Below are positions 11,621-22,100 of a DNA stretch of 64,000 nucleotides, in pieces; the stretch's first letter is position 1; the number at the start of each line of letters is the position of its first letter. Under the pieces are notes generated by a model. That model was not told the DNA's origin and searched no databases. It saw nothing but the letters and a program-made list of their open reading frames with translations. The position numbers were made by a program, and so were the translations under genes. The stretch lies in the NCBI RefSeq assembly GCF_016808335.1, contig NC_053147.1:68942960-69006959 (forward strand), given 5' to 3'. This DNA comes from Panicum virgatum (lineage: Eukaryota; Streptophyta; Magnoliopsida; Poales; Poaceae).

Positions 11621-11629
11621 GTTAATCTT

Positions 11630-12169
11630 TGAGGTTGCGAATCTATGGATAGAGTTTTGTTTCGATTCATTGTGTTTTGAGGGAGTGATTTGAAGTTGAA
11701 GGTGCGGTTTTCGTTCTTGTTCCTCCCCTCTTTTGTTTCTGTTCTTGAGTTTGCAGGGGTGAGCCGTGAGCGAGCAACGCACGCAACCAGCAGCGAGCGG
11801 CACAGCTGCACGCGACCTAGGGGAGAGGACGCGCTGTGCTAGACGCTTGGCCAGGCGGCCCCAGCCTGCGCTGCTGCCTGCGACGGCGAGCAGCTCGCGC
11901 GGCGGCATGAGGCGGCGCCGGGCAGGGCGAGCAGTGCACGCGCGGCCTGCACTGCACCCGGCCCAGCCCGCACGTGGCAGGCCGGTGCCAGCAGACGCGC
12001 AGGGCAACAGGGCCATCGCGGGGCACAAAGCCTGCACCTGCACGCAGTAGCTGCCCAGACCGGCCTGCACGCGCAGCACGCAGCCTGGTGGGCGGTGCAA
12101 GAGAGATGTTTTGAAGTCAGCTTTTCAGAAAAAGTTTTTATCGCCCGGTCCGATTCCACAATAATCATA
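11630..12169. other. GC-rich non-coding block
   Basis: The sequence is strongly GC-rich from about 11760 to 12110, with long overlapping open frames on both strands, which is expected from composition alone. A CAG acceptor-like site after a pyrimidine-rich run (about 11730-11757) precedes it. It could be the first exon and 5' region of an unrecognised gene, but no motif supports this. Confidence 0.25.
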
Positions 12170-12499
12170 GGGGCCGTTTAGTTCCCAAAAATTTTCACAT
12201 CTCCTTTAAATACATGTATGAAACACTAAATGTAATTAAATAACAAAACTAATTACACAGTTTGGATGTACATGGCGAGACGAATCTTTTAAGCCTAATT
12301 AGTGCATGATTAGCCATAAGTGCTACAGTAACCCACATATGCTAATGACACGGTCAAAGGCCTCAAAAGATTCGTCTCGTGGTTTCCAAGTGAGTTCTGA
12401 AATTAGTTTTTTTATTAGTGTCCGAAAAACCCTCCCGACATCTGGTCAAACAATCGATGTGACCTTTGAACCAAAAATTTTCACTAACTAAACACCCCC
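12170..12499. mobile_element. MITE with GGGGCCGTTTAGTT termini
   Basis: The left end GGGGCCGTTTAGTTCCCAAA and the right end (reverse complement GGGGGTGTTTAGTTAGTG) form imperfect terminal inverted repeats. Both are followed inward by AAAATTTT. The interior has the widespread grass MITE signature: GAGACGAATC, TTTTAAGCCTAATTAGTGCATG, GCTACAGTAA, and near the right end AAAGATTCGTCTCG. Related copies lie at 46110-46275 (fragment) and 57136-57456. The right edge abuts duplicated sequence that continues from TCTGCATCAAG. The target duplication is unclear. Confidence 0.7.
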
Positions 12500-13590
12500 T
12501 TATCTGCATCAAGTTTGGAGAGCAAGACCATCATTGTCCCCTGACCATAGCACACTGCACACCTTTCCTCAAGCTTCCCATGGATCCAGCATATGTGAAG
12601 AGTTCTATATCATTTTGGATGGTGCATGCTGCATGTAACATACAAGATGGTAGCCGCGCACACTTGTGCGGTTGTGCCATGAGTCCTTTGGACCTCCTTC
12701 CTGCCGATTTGTTGAACGGTGCGGTTCCCCTGAGCTCTAAATGATGCAACTGCTTTCTCTGAATCGCGCTGAAAAAAAGAAAAACGCTTTCTCACGACAA
12801 GGAGATTCACGTCAGTATACTACTGCTAACGATTCACTAACTACCAGAAATGCATATGAGGTTGCATAAAATAGCACATTATCATTGCAGATGCCATGAC
12901 ATGGACATATATGCTCATAAAAGAATTACAATATTTTGTTTTACGCTCTCTTAACTAACAATACTCAAACTCAGAGACAACAACATTCAGAATGACTGAA
13001 TTATTCATTTTAGGGATTTATCAAAGGCAAAGTTGAACAACAAATGAAGACGCCGCGAAACACTGAACTGCTTGAATCAAACGAATTAATTAGAAAAATT
13101 GTAGGGCTCACAAAAAATTTGTTGTCAGGTGCGTAGCGTATCAAAGAGAGTATGTGCTGGAGGGTGTTGCCGTGTTGCTATGATTGATGAATCTTGTTCC
13201 ACCCTTGCTCGGCTACGCTCTGCTCTCGAGTTGCTTCGAGCTTCCGGTCGGCGCAACGTGTATGATAGTAGTAGCCTCTAGTGTCAACACTGCCATCGTC
13301 GTCCAGCGCGCGCCGCCTCACGGTTCTCACACCACATGCATCATGCTGACTTCCAGCAGTGTGCATGCAGTGGAGCGCTTCCCCGCGACCATTAATTCTT
13401 TCCTCGGTGCATCCCATTCCCATTCGATCCCTTGCTTTGCATGCGCCATCAACAACTTTGGAGTTGCATTTTGCACTCGATCATCATTATATTATTACAT
13501 TTCTGGACGAGCAACAAGCCAACAACTGATCGAAGAGCTATATGTCTTGCATATATAATTGGTGGCCTCTCTGATCTGTTTTGTGACTGA
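12500..13590 (+). repeat. Segmental duplication, 13-kb copy, left part
   Basis: Collinear with 6600-7263 (same landmarks as described there), but with about 500 extra bases at 12700-13140 that have no match in the 7-kb copy. The copy runs up to GTGACTGA, where the CACTA element starts. No gene is called. The overlapping open frames in the 13180-13560 part are not conserved in frame with the 7-kb copy. Confidence 0.65.
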
Positions 13591-14189
13591 CACTATTGGA
13601 AAAAACGCACATTCGTCCGCGGCCGTTAGTACCGGTCACGCGAATCCTAGGATAAGTGTGGGTCTAGCGGATCCGAATAAGAACATCAGTGATGATGAGG
13701 CGCCTAAAGACCCTTAGTATCTTGTAAAAATTTGTCGGACAAAACTTATATGCATGACGACTTGTAAATATATTCTGAATCCCGAGTTTATTATTAACAT
13801 ATTTATATTAGAAGTACATATAATATTTCAAGTTTATGTAATTATAATAAAGATATTCAATTGTATGCTAGATACGAATATATACGAATACGTAGACGTG
13901 CTAGAATGTGAATACGCAGACATACACGAATACGAATACGCAAATGTATATGAATACGAATTAGTTGAAACCCATAAAATGGAAAACCGGAAAAGAAAAA
14001 AAAAGCATTTAGTACCGGTCGGTACTAAAGTGCTCCAAGCTGTACCAGTCGGTGTTACCGACCGGCACTAAAGTGTACCTTTAGTATCGGGCGGCCTGAC
14101 CCACTTAGCACCGGCCAGACGGTACGGACGGGTGCCCGGTACTAATCGGGGGTTCCCGCCCGGTACTTATGCGCTTTTTTCTAGCAGTG
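13591..14189. mobile_element. Non-autonomous CACTA element (599 bp), TSD TGA
   Basis: The element begins CACTATTGGAAAAAACGCAC and ends GCGCTTTTTTCTAGCAGTG, giving CACTA-type termini (CACT..GAAAAA..CGCA in both arms). Flanks are TGA at 13588-13590 and 14190-14192. The duplicated block at 7263-7276 provides the matching empty site (GACTGATGATATC). Subterminal regions hold GTACCGGTC, GGTACTAAAG and CGGTACTTA motifs in both orientations, expected transposase-binding sites. The middle (about 13750-13980) is AT-rich, with GAATACG minisatellite-like repeats. It has no transposase and would depend on an autonomous partner. Confidence 0.92.
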
Positions 14190-14192
14190 TGA

Positions 14193-14718
14193 TGATATCA
14201 CTGGCTAGTGGATGCAGATAGTTGCAGTATGGAGTGGTGGACATTATATATGGGTGAAAACCTGGAGGAATGGTCCCCCCAAAAAAAACAGATTATCTCG
14301 ATCAGTGCTACTACAACAACTGATTTTAATATACGAGACGACAGCTAAGTTACTTTCCTTTGATTCCGCAATAAATGAAAACATGGAGATGTCCTGGCTC
14401 CTGCACGACCCTACCCAACTGATAGATGTGTGCTTTTTAATTTTCAGGCTTGCTTTCCAAATGGCGAAAGATGAGACAGAACCTGCCACTGACACACCAG
14501 TAATGACCATACGAATTTCAGCGACCTTTGTCCTACGGGATTGCTTGCCATGAAGGAACAGGGAATCTGGTTGCAGTTTCAGCATGTGTCTCAGCTTCTG
14601 TTCTATACAACTTAGTCAGAAGAGCTGGAGCTGTCTCGGTGTGTTTCTTGCAGTCGTTAATTTCCAGGCAACTTCTTTGACAGCATAAACGCATTATGAG
14701 TTGATTCATCTTTGAATC
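14193..14718 (+). repeat. Segmental duplication, 13-kb copy, right part
   Basis: Continues collinearly with 7267-7946 (TGATATCACTGGCTAGTGG, AAACATGGAGATGTCC, TTTCCAGGCAACTTC) until TTGATTCATCTT at about 14718. Beyond this the two copies diverge: the 7-kb copy has the LINE fragment and this copy does not. Confidence 0.7.
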
Positions 14719-14996
14719 CTTCTAATAAGTCTAGCAGTCAGCAGTAAAATGTGTATAAGCCTGAACAACCTTGCTTGACATTATCAGGTATTCCTTTCTT
14801 CTTAAACGGATACAAGGCCGGCTGACAATCACAGACAAAGCTTATTGGCACAAAGCAACAAACTGTTCAAAAGCAATGTTCAAGCCAGATCTGAACGGTC
14901 AGCTTCCAAAACCATGACTCCTTGAGCAGTGGGCCACATGGGCCGTCAGAGGGGAGACATTGTTTTATAAACTAATCCCACAGAACAATTAAAACA

Positions 14997-15058
14997 TCCA
15001 TTGTCCTCTAGTCCGGTTAGGATACCTGGCTTTCACCCAGTCGATCCCGGCAATGGAA
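14997..15058 (+). pseudogene. tRNA-Glu(UUC) pseudogene, T arm partly deleted
   Basis: TCCATTG (14997-15003) and CAATGGA (15051-15057) form a perfect 7-bp acceptor stem. Between them lie a plausible D arm (AGTCCGGTTAGGATACC) and an anticodon arm CTGG-CTTTCAC-CCAG with anticodon TTC. After the anticodon arm the variable loop and 5' half of the T stem are missing; only TCGATCCCGG of the T arm remains. The total length, about 61 bases, is some 11-12 short of a normal tRNA. It is therefore a broken tRNA-Glu gene, or possibly the head of a tRNA-derived SINE. No T-run terminator of note follows at once. Confidence 0.75.
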
Positions 15059-15099
15059 CTAATATTTTTTTCGAAATTGACATGAAATTTTGAGACTTA

Positions 15100-16577
15100 A
15101 TTTTTTTTTGCGACCGTGCCTTAGCACATATTTCATTAAAAAGAAAACAGTTTACAGACATTTCTTGCTGCAGGCCAAACAGAGGTTGGCCTACCCCAAA
15201 TACACAAAGGACTAAAAATAGAGAAAAATTAAAAAAGGCCAGAAAAACAAATGGCGCACAAACTAGCTAAACAACAACCACAGAAAGGGGGGAGGGGTCC
15301 ACTCAACCCGCCAAGCCAAACCAAGTGACAAAAAGCATCTGAACCTACATAAAGTGCACCACCACCAAACCGCTGGCTAAGACCATGTAACAACATGAGG
15401 GTGGTGACCAAGCATCCACTAGAATAGCACCACGACGACAAAGCACCCGTCGATGAGGACCAACATGTAGCAACCATGACCGCAAAGCATCAGTTAGAGT
15501 AGGAGTAGCAAGGGCGGCAAAGCATCCGCAAGACGAGCAAAGCAGAGGCAGCAAAGCATCCACCAACACAACGACGACAAAGCATCCGTCGTAGTAGTCG
15601 CAGCACCAACGAATATGGTGATGATGCATCGATAGAGCACAGGTAGGTGATACAGATGACGACGACCACCCACACAAGCCACAAAGAAATCAAACTGCCA
15701 TTATTATGAGCATGAAGGTATCCCAAAACGATGCCCACAAGAGGGAAATGACGCATTAGGCACCATCCCCAAGCCAATTCGAAGCATCGGACATGGTTTT
15801 TACCATGGATCCATCCCCAAGCCAAGGACCACCGAGAGCTAAACATGAAGCACCGCAATCGCCCCTAGCAGGGACATGACGCACTGGGCGTCATCGTCGA
15901 GGGTCCGGAGTACCGAACATGGTTTTCACCGGGGAACAACCTCCATGCCCAAGACCACAAAGGCTAGGTCGACCCATCTTGGTGGACGCCACCAGGTGAT
16001 AGCGAGCCGCATTGGCGGCCGGCGCAAGGGCACCGACACGGGCAGGCTCGAAGGCGGCGGCAGTCCCGGAGACACGGAGGACAATGGCACCGGCCCCGAC
16101 CGGAAGAGGCCAGGACCACCTTCGGCCGGCGGCCACCGCTCTAGAGACCACCTGGCCAGGGGGAACGCAGATCCAAGCCAGAGGAGATCGGATCAGGAAC
16201 GTGGAAGCCGGAATGACGACGAGTAGCCCCACCCCAATCGACGCCTCCACCACCGACGAGAGGGCTCCTCCAGCTAGGGGAGCACAGATCCAAAGCCGGG
16301 GTGGGCGGATCTAGTGAGCAGCCGTAGGAAACCGATGTACTATGACGAGCCGGTGACCTAGGGTTGGGAGGGGGCGAGTGACGTGGGAGCGAGCAGGAGG
16401 GAGAGGAAGAGGGGGAGCGCGACGCGGGGGCTGGCTTCAGCACGCCGCTGGCCTCTGCCGCCGGCCGGCGGTGGCAGCGGCCGCCGGAGCTCGAGAGGTA
16501 GGGGTCGAGGTGACGTACGGTGTCGCCCCCCGAGTCGCCAGCTGGGAGGGCGATGCGGGGGTCAAGGAGGCCTCCTG
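15100..16577 (-). mobile_element. Poly(A) retroposon, minus orientation (non-LTR type)
   Basis: The left edge is a T run (15101-15109), that is, a 3' poly(A) tail on the minus strand, preceded on that strand by GCACGGTCGC. The right part is GC-rich (15900-16560) and looks like a 5' region. A short possible target duplication GACTTA flanks both sides (15094-15099 and 16578-16583) but is too short to be decisive. Open frames on both strands in the GC-rich part contradict each other and show no domain. No RT is present, so it is a non-autonomous element or a retroposed transcript. Confidence 0.5.
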
Positions 16578-16744
16578 GACTTATTAATATTTTTTCTTGT
16601 ACCTATTGAGCAAGGCTGTATGTATAGTTGGTTTGCATTACCATCTCATCTTATAACCAGATAATATGACCTTAATTTTATTTTCCTTTGATTCTCACTG
16701 TCCATGGGCCTACTGGGCCAGACAACCGTTATCCATCGTTGTGG

Positions 16745-17431
16745 GTTGTATCGATATGTATGTATTCATTGTTCAACTTTAGATTATTTTGTCAGTAAGG
16801 GTCGTGGAAAGATTTTTAGGATGAGCAACCACAGGACATACAATTGGCATCCACATGTACCTTCTGGAATGGTATCGTGCAGTGAGCACCCTATTCTCCA
16901 TTATTACGACTTTATGCTAAAGAGAACACTGATCACATGTGAAAAATGTCCTTGGAATAACAAAGAAGAAAGAGATTGCGGTGGTGTTTGGTTGCCAAAA
17001 ATTCCTAGACTAATTTTAGTCCATAGATTAAAATATTTAGTCTCTACCTGTTTGGTTCTAGGGACTAAAAGAGACTAAAGGTAATTAAATGAATGCACAA
17101 AGTACCATATTATCCCAAATCTGTATACATCCAAGAGGTGGGGATCGGAGGTAGATGGTGGAATAGTAGGACTCATGTAGGCTTTTAGTCCCAAAAAAGC
17201 TCCTCAAGATGGACTTCTCATTCTTTAGCCCAAAATAGTATTTTAGCTCCAAAAAGTTTCTCTTGTTTGGTTCTTTAGTAGCCCCTAAAGTCTCAAGGAC
17301 TTATACAAAAGTCTCATGAACGAAACAGGCTCTGCATGTCTATCTATGTGTAATTAATGCAAGGGATCTTTCTTTGTTAAGCGTCTCATTTGCTCCAGCC
17401 AAGCGCAGAAGCACTTGCTTGGCAGACCTCA
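16745..17431 (+). repeat. Duplicated NLR 5' flank, copy without gene
   Basis: The segment matches 18748-19100, the 5' flank of the NLR gene: TATGTATGTATTCATT, TACAATTGGCATCCA, ATGTACCT, GGTATCGTGCAGTG, CTCCATTATTACGACTTTA, CTTGGAATAACAA, AGAAAGAGATTGCG, and finally CTTGCTTGGCAGACCTCA. The copy is interrupted at 16981 by an insertion of about 354 bases. It stops at GCAGACCTCA, about 70 bases before where the start codon would be, and no NLR coding sequence follows. Confidence 0.75.
16981..17334. mobile_element. MITE inserted in the duplicated NLR flank
   Basis: The boundaries are defined by comparison with the uninterrupted copy at about 18998-19008. Ends GTGGTGTTTGGTT and (inverted) GAGCCTGTTTCGTT form weak terminal inverted repeats. 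The interior repeats GGGACTAAA / TTTAGTCCC-type motifs (TTTTAGTCC, GGTTCTAGGGACTAAAAG, TTTTAGTCCC), known from a common grass MITE family. A 3-base TGC at both sides may be the target duplication. Confidence 0.6.
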
Positions 17432-17472
17432 GACATGTACAAGTCGATTTTTTTTACGTAATGGCAGGAGCT

Positions 17473-18014
17473 AGAGGCGGAGCTCTCCACATGACAGGGG
17501 TGGGGCAGCTGCCTCAGCTACTGGCGGAGCAGAACCCCCTCCCCTCGGCCCCTCCATAGAGACATGGCATTCCAGGCGGCGGAAGAAGAAGCCCCTGTTC
17601 GCTGGAGGAAGAAGACACATAGAATTTCAGGGCCGGTGCTTGGCTAGTCGAGACAGCCCATTTAGTTTTTGGCCCACGCGCACTGAATGAATGTGCCTCC
17701 CTGGGTGGCCTCACGCCCCCTCCCCTCCCTTCGGTTGGTCCCTCGCCTGAGACCCTGACGGCCGATCGTGAGCCCGTAGCCGAACCCTAGCCACCGACGC
17801 CGCCGGTCGGCCCCTCATGGTTGCGGCCTCGCGCCTGTCCCCTGCATCACCTCCCTCCATCTGATTCCCTATGCCCCCGCGCTGTGCGCTCGCCGCGCCG
17901 ATCTGATTCATGGAGGGGGAGGTGGAAGAGCAAGGAGGCGGCATGCGGCGTGGATGCTCGTGTTCGGCGCGTGTGAATTTGCCCCACCTAAAATTTCTGG
18001 CGAGCTTCGCCACT
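17473..18014. mobile_element. MULE with GC-rich cargo (possible Pack-MULE)
   Basis: Left end AGAGGCGGAGCTCTCCA and right end (reverse complement AGTGGCGAAGCTCGCCA) are matching inverted termini, followed further in by a shared GGTGGGGCA. The flanks share GGCAGGAGCT (17463-17472 and 18015-18024), consistent with the 9-10 base target duplication of MULEs. The interior, especially 17700-17960, is far richer in GC than the surroundings, with features such as AACCCTAGCCACCGACGCCG and ATCTGATTCATGG, typical of captured gene 5' ends. The donor gene is not identified. Confidence 0.7.
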
Positions 18015-18024
18015 GGCAGGAGCT

Positions 18025-18747
18025 TTGCCTTTCAATTAAAAGTGTAAGAAAAAACATTTAACAGGTACAAACATTGCGGCTCCCCTAGCCGCGAAACAGA
18101 AAAGAGATCGACGCTAAAAAGCGCGAAAGCACATGAGCAATTTTAGTGCCCCTTCTCCCCAAAACTAAAACTTTAACCCGCTACGTTACTAAATGCTGTT
18201 CTATATTTCACAAGATCCTCTTTTATTCTCTCCGCCACTTGCTGCACAAGTCGATATTCTTTTCGCTTTCGGTTGTTCGGAAAGAATTTTTGAGACAAAG
18301 TCGATGACATCAGACACAATTGTAGGGATGAGTTCAGTTGTAAACACATCTGGTTACTCAATCCTATGCCTGCTTTCTTGTTTAGATGTTTAATTTCTAT
18401 AGTGGCTTCGTCTGCACTACTACCTTGCAAGCAACCATAAGAAATAATGAGACATATCGCCATCAGTTGAGAGAACAATAGCAGTATATCACTCTACACA
18501 AAAATCAAACCAAATACAAAGATGATGGGAAGGAACAAAGCGAGTGCCGCATAGATCAATAATTAATTGGTGAGAAGAATCTCAGCACGTGGACCCCATT
18601 TTCGCCAATCGTCTTGTTGATAGACCTCAAAACACACTTCAAAGAGAACACCACAATCAATGTCAACTAAATCAATTTTCGGTGATGCTGGTTCGGCTGT
18701 CTGTCACGGTGTTAGATAATAAAATCTTTTTTAGCGATATTGGTAGT
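18025..18747. other. Intergenic, nothing firm
   Basis: No repeat ends or RNA genes were found. A 102-codon open frame on the minus strand (18173-18478) starts with a hydrophobic stretch, but I recognise no family and see no promoter or splice support. Confidence 0.35.
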
Positions 18748-19100
18748 TTCATGTATTGCTATGTATGTATTCATTCTTCAAATCTAGATTCTTTTTTCAG
18801 CAACTTAACGGTTGTGAGCAAACCACACAAGTCGTACAATTGGCATCCAGATGTACCTATCAACTTTGTTTCCTTTTGGACTGGTATCGTGCAGTGGGCA
18901 CTCTATTCTCCATTATTACGACTTTACTTTATGCTAAAGATCGAGAACACTGACCACATGAGAAAAAGGTCATTGGAATAACAATAAAGAAAGAGATTGC
19001 GCATATCTATCTATCTGTGATTAATGAGAGGAATCGAATCTTTCTTTGCTCAGGCCGGTTCATTTGTTCCCGACCCCAAGCGCTTGCTTGGCAGACCTCA
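18748..19100 (+). repeat. NLR 5' flank, copy adjacent to the gene
   Basis: Counterpart of 16745-17431, without the MITE. It ends about 70 bases upstream of the NLR start codon and therefore covers the promoter and probable 5' UTR. The two copies differ by many substitutions and small indels, so the duplication is old. Confidence 0.7.
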
Positions 19101-19171
19101 CAGTGCACCCAGAGAAAACTGCACACGGCCGGTCACATTGAGAGCAAGCAAAGAGAGGAAAGCGGAGGCCA

Positions 19172-22100
19172 ATGGAGGCTGGGGTGGTGAGCTCATCGGC
19201 CGGCGCCATGGGCTCCCTGCTTCGGAAGCTTAGTGAGCTTCTCACAGCCGAGTACAAGTTGCTCAAAGAAGCTAAGGGACAGATCATGTTCCTAAAAACT
19301 GAGCTCGAGAGCATGTATGTCTTCCTGAAGAAGATCTCAGATATAGAGGAGCCTGACGAGCAAGACAAGTGCTGGGCCAAGGAGGTTCGCGAGCTGTCCT
19401 ATGACATCGAGGACAGCATCAGCGATTTCATGCTCCGCGTGGAACGTGACTCCAGCAAGCCACACGGATTCAAAGGGTTCATCACTAGGAGCACCAAGTT
19501 GCTGACAACAATGAACACTAGGCATAAGATTACAAAAGAGTTTGAAGACCTTAAGATCCATGACAAGGTGGCAAGTGAGCGGCGCACGAGGTACAAGATT
19601 GACAACACTGTCCCAAAGCAAAACAACAAGACCATCGATCCTCGCTTGTTGACGCTCCATGCGGAGACGACGAGCCTTGTCGGTGTCAAGGGACCAAGGG
19701 ACCACCTGATTCAGTTGATGGATGGAGAGGGTGTGCCTGCGCATCAGCTAAAGGTGCTCTCTATTGTGGGCTTTGGAGGTCTCGGAAAGACTACGCTAGC
19801 AAATGAGATTTATCACAGGCTTGAGGAGAAGTTCCAGTCTCGAGCTTTTGTTTCTGTGTCCCAAAAACCAAACATTAGGAAGATTCTGAGAAGAATACTA
19901 TCTCAAGCTGGATTTGTAGCTCCTGAGGACACTAACATTGAAATGTGGGGAGAGTCTGAATTGATCACTGCACTGAAAAATTTCCTATTGGACAAGAGGT
20001 ACGCTAGTCTCGAAATTAATTGTGCTCTGCCTCTGAGTGATTTATTATATGACCCTTTCTTTCCTATTTTGAAGCTATTCTTCTTTAATCCCCGTAGTAT
20101 TCAACATTTATGAGGTGTCTAGATTTCTTCTCTAGACCTTGGTTTCTTGTGGCTGAATAGTATGTGCTGTCCCTGTTGTATCCTTAAATGTATAATGGAT
20201 GTTTGTTAGCATTCACATTACTTGGAATCTGCATTCAATGGCTTTGTACTTTATCAGATCTGTTAAATATGGGCTTCATTATTAGCATATGAAAACCAGA
20301 GAAACCCTTATAAATACACAAAAGGTTGACAATTGTTATCAGAACTCTGAATATTGTTTTTCATTTCTATTCTCCAAATTGCACCCCTCAAATTAGCATT
20401 TCATTCTCACTGCTACCTAATTGAGTATATATGATTCAGTTTTGAGGATTGTTACTTGAAAAATAGAGCAAGGCCCATGAGCCATCGTTTCTTCAATTTT
20501 AGCACCAGACAGGTTGTTCTGACATCCCATGCCCCTTCAATTTAGCCAAAAGAACAAAGCTACTTCTTTTTTAAAAAAATAAAGAAAAGATGAAATAGAC
20601 AGTGGGGAACGATGTTCCTCAGTTTTTCACTGAGTGGATGAGAAGAATGTAACAGAGTAGGGACAATTGAGTTTTCTTCTTCTTGTTGTTTGATCTTTAG
20701 TGACGACAATACTTTCATGTCTTTATTTACTCTGTCATGATGCTTGCACATATATTTACATGGCAGGTACCTCATTGTAATTGATGACATCTGGGATGCT
20801 TCTGCATGGAATATTATCAAATGTGCTCTTCCGGAGAACACGAATGGTAGCAGAGTAATAACAACTACCAGAATTGAGGCTGTGGCTATAGCTTGCTGTA
20901 CTAATCACATTGAATTTGTTTACAAAATGAAGGCACTTTGTGACCAAGACTCAAGAAGCTTATTCTTCAAAAGAATATTTGGTTCAGAGGATATGTGCCC
21001 TACATATTTGAACGAAGTGTCGTCTGAAATTTTGAAAAAATGCAGTGGCTTGCCACTTGCAATTATCACATCTAGCCTGTTAGCCAATCAGCCAAACAAG
21101 CTTAAAAAGGAGCAGTGGGAGTATGTAAGGAAGTCTCTTGGCTCCAACTTTGAAGTAAGCCCAAGCTTGGAAGGCATGAGACAAATATTGAATCTCAGCT
21201 ACATAAATCTTCCTCATTATTTGAAGACTTGCATGCTATATCTTGGTATTTATCCAGAAGACTACACAATTGACAAGAATGATTTGATTAGGCAATGGGT
21301 TGCTGAAGGATTTATATGTAAAGATCGTGGGATAGATCCAGAGGATATTGCAAAGATCTATTTTAATGAGCTTATCAATAGGAGTATGATTCAGCCTGTA
21401 GATACAGACTATAATGGTGTGGTAATGTCTTGCCGGGTACATGATATGATGCTTGATCTTATATTACATAAGTCTAGAGAAGAGAATTTCGTCACTATAA
21501 TGGATGATATGCAAGACATGACAGGACATCAAGATAAGATTCGCCGGATCTCTCTCAACCTGGATGATGCAACGAATGACACTGCTGACACTGCAGCGAG
21601 ATCTGTCCAGTTATCCCAAATACGTACACTAGCAAGATTTGGTACCTCCTCGCAGTTGCTCTCTTTTAAACTGTTCAAGCATCTCCGAGTTCTAGGAATT
21701 GAAATTTCAGGATACCCATATCCATCATCGCTAGACTTTACTGGAATACGTTACCTGTTTCAGTTAAGATTCTTGAAGATCGTAGCAAACAGTTACCAAG
21801 TGGTGTTACCTAGTAAAATTGGGGATCTTCAGCAACTGGAAACGTTTGACATAGCAGGCACTGAATTAAATTATAAAGGAACACAGTTTCCGAACTACCA
21901 TCGGATTATATTAATTTAGGCCGATTGTTGCATCTGGCTGTTCCTAGGAGTGTAATATTGCCTGATGGGATTGGTAACATGAAATCCTTGCGTACTCTAG
22001 GCCAGTTTGATTTGGGCAACTCATTGGACAGTATCAAGGGTCTGAGAGAACTGACCAATCTGACAAATCTTGAAATCACCTGTGGCTACAACTACATTAA

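Noticed and set aside
15094..16583. GACTTA as a firm TSD of the 15-kb retroposon
   Set aside because: Six bases next to A/T-rich sequence are too few to exclude chance.
18173..18478. 102-codon minus-strand frame with a hydrophobic start
   Set aside because: There is no homology I can name, and no splice or promoter support. It could be chance.
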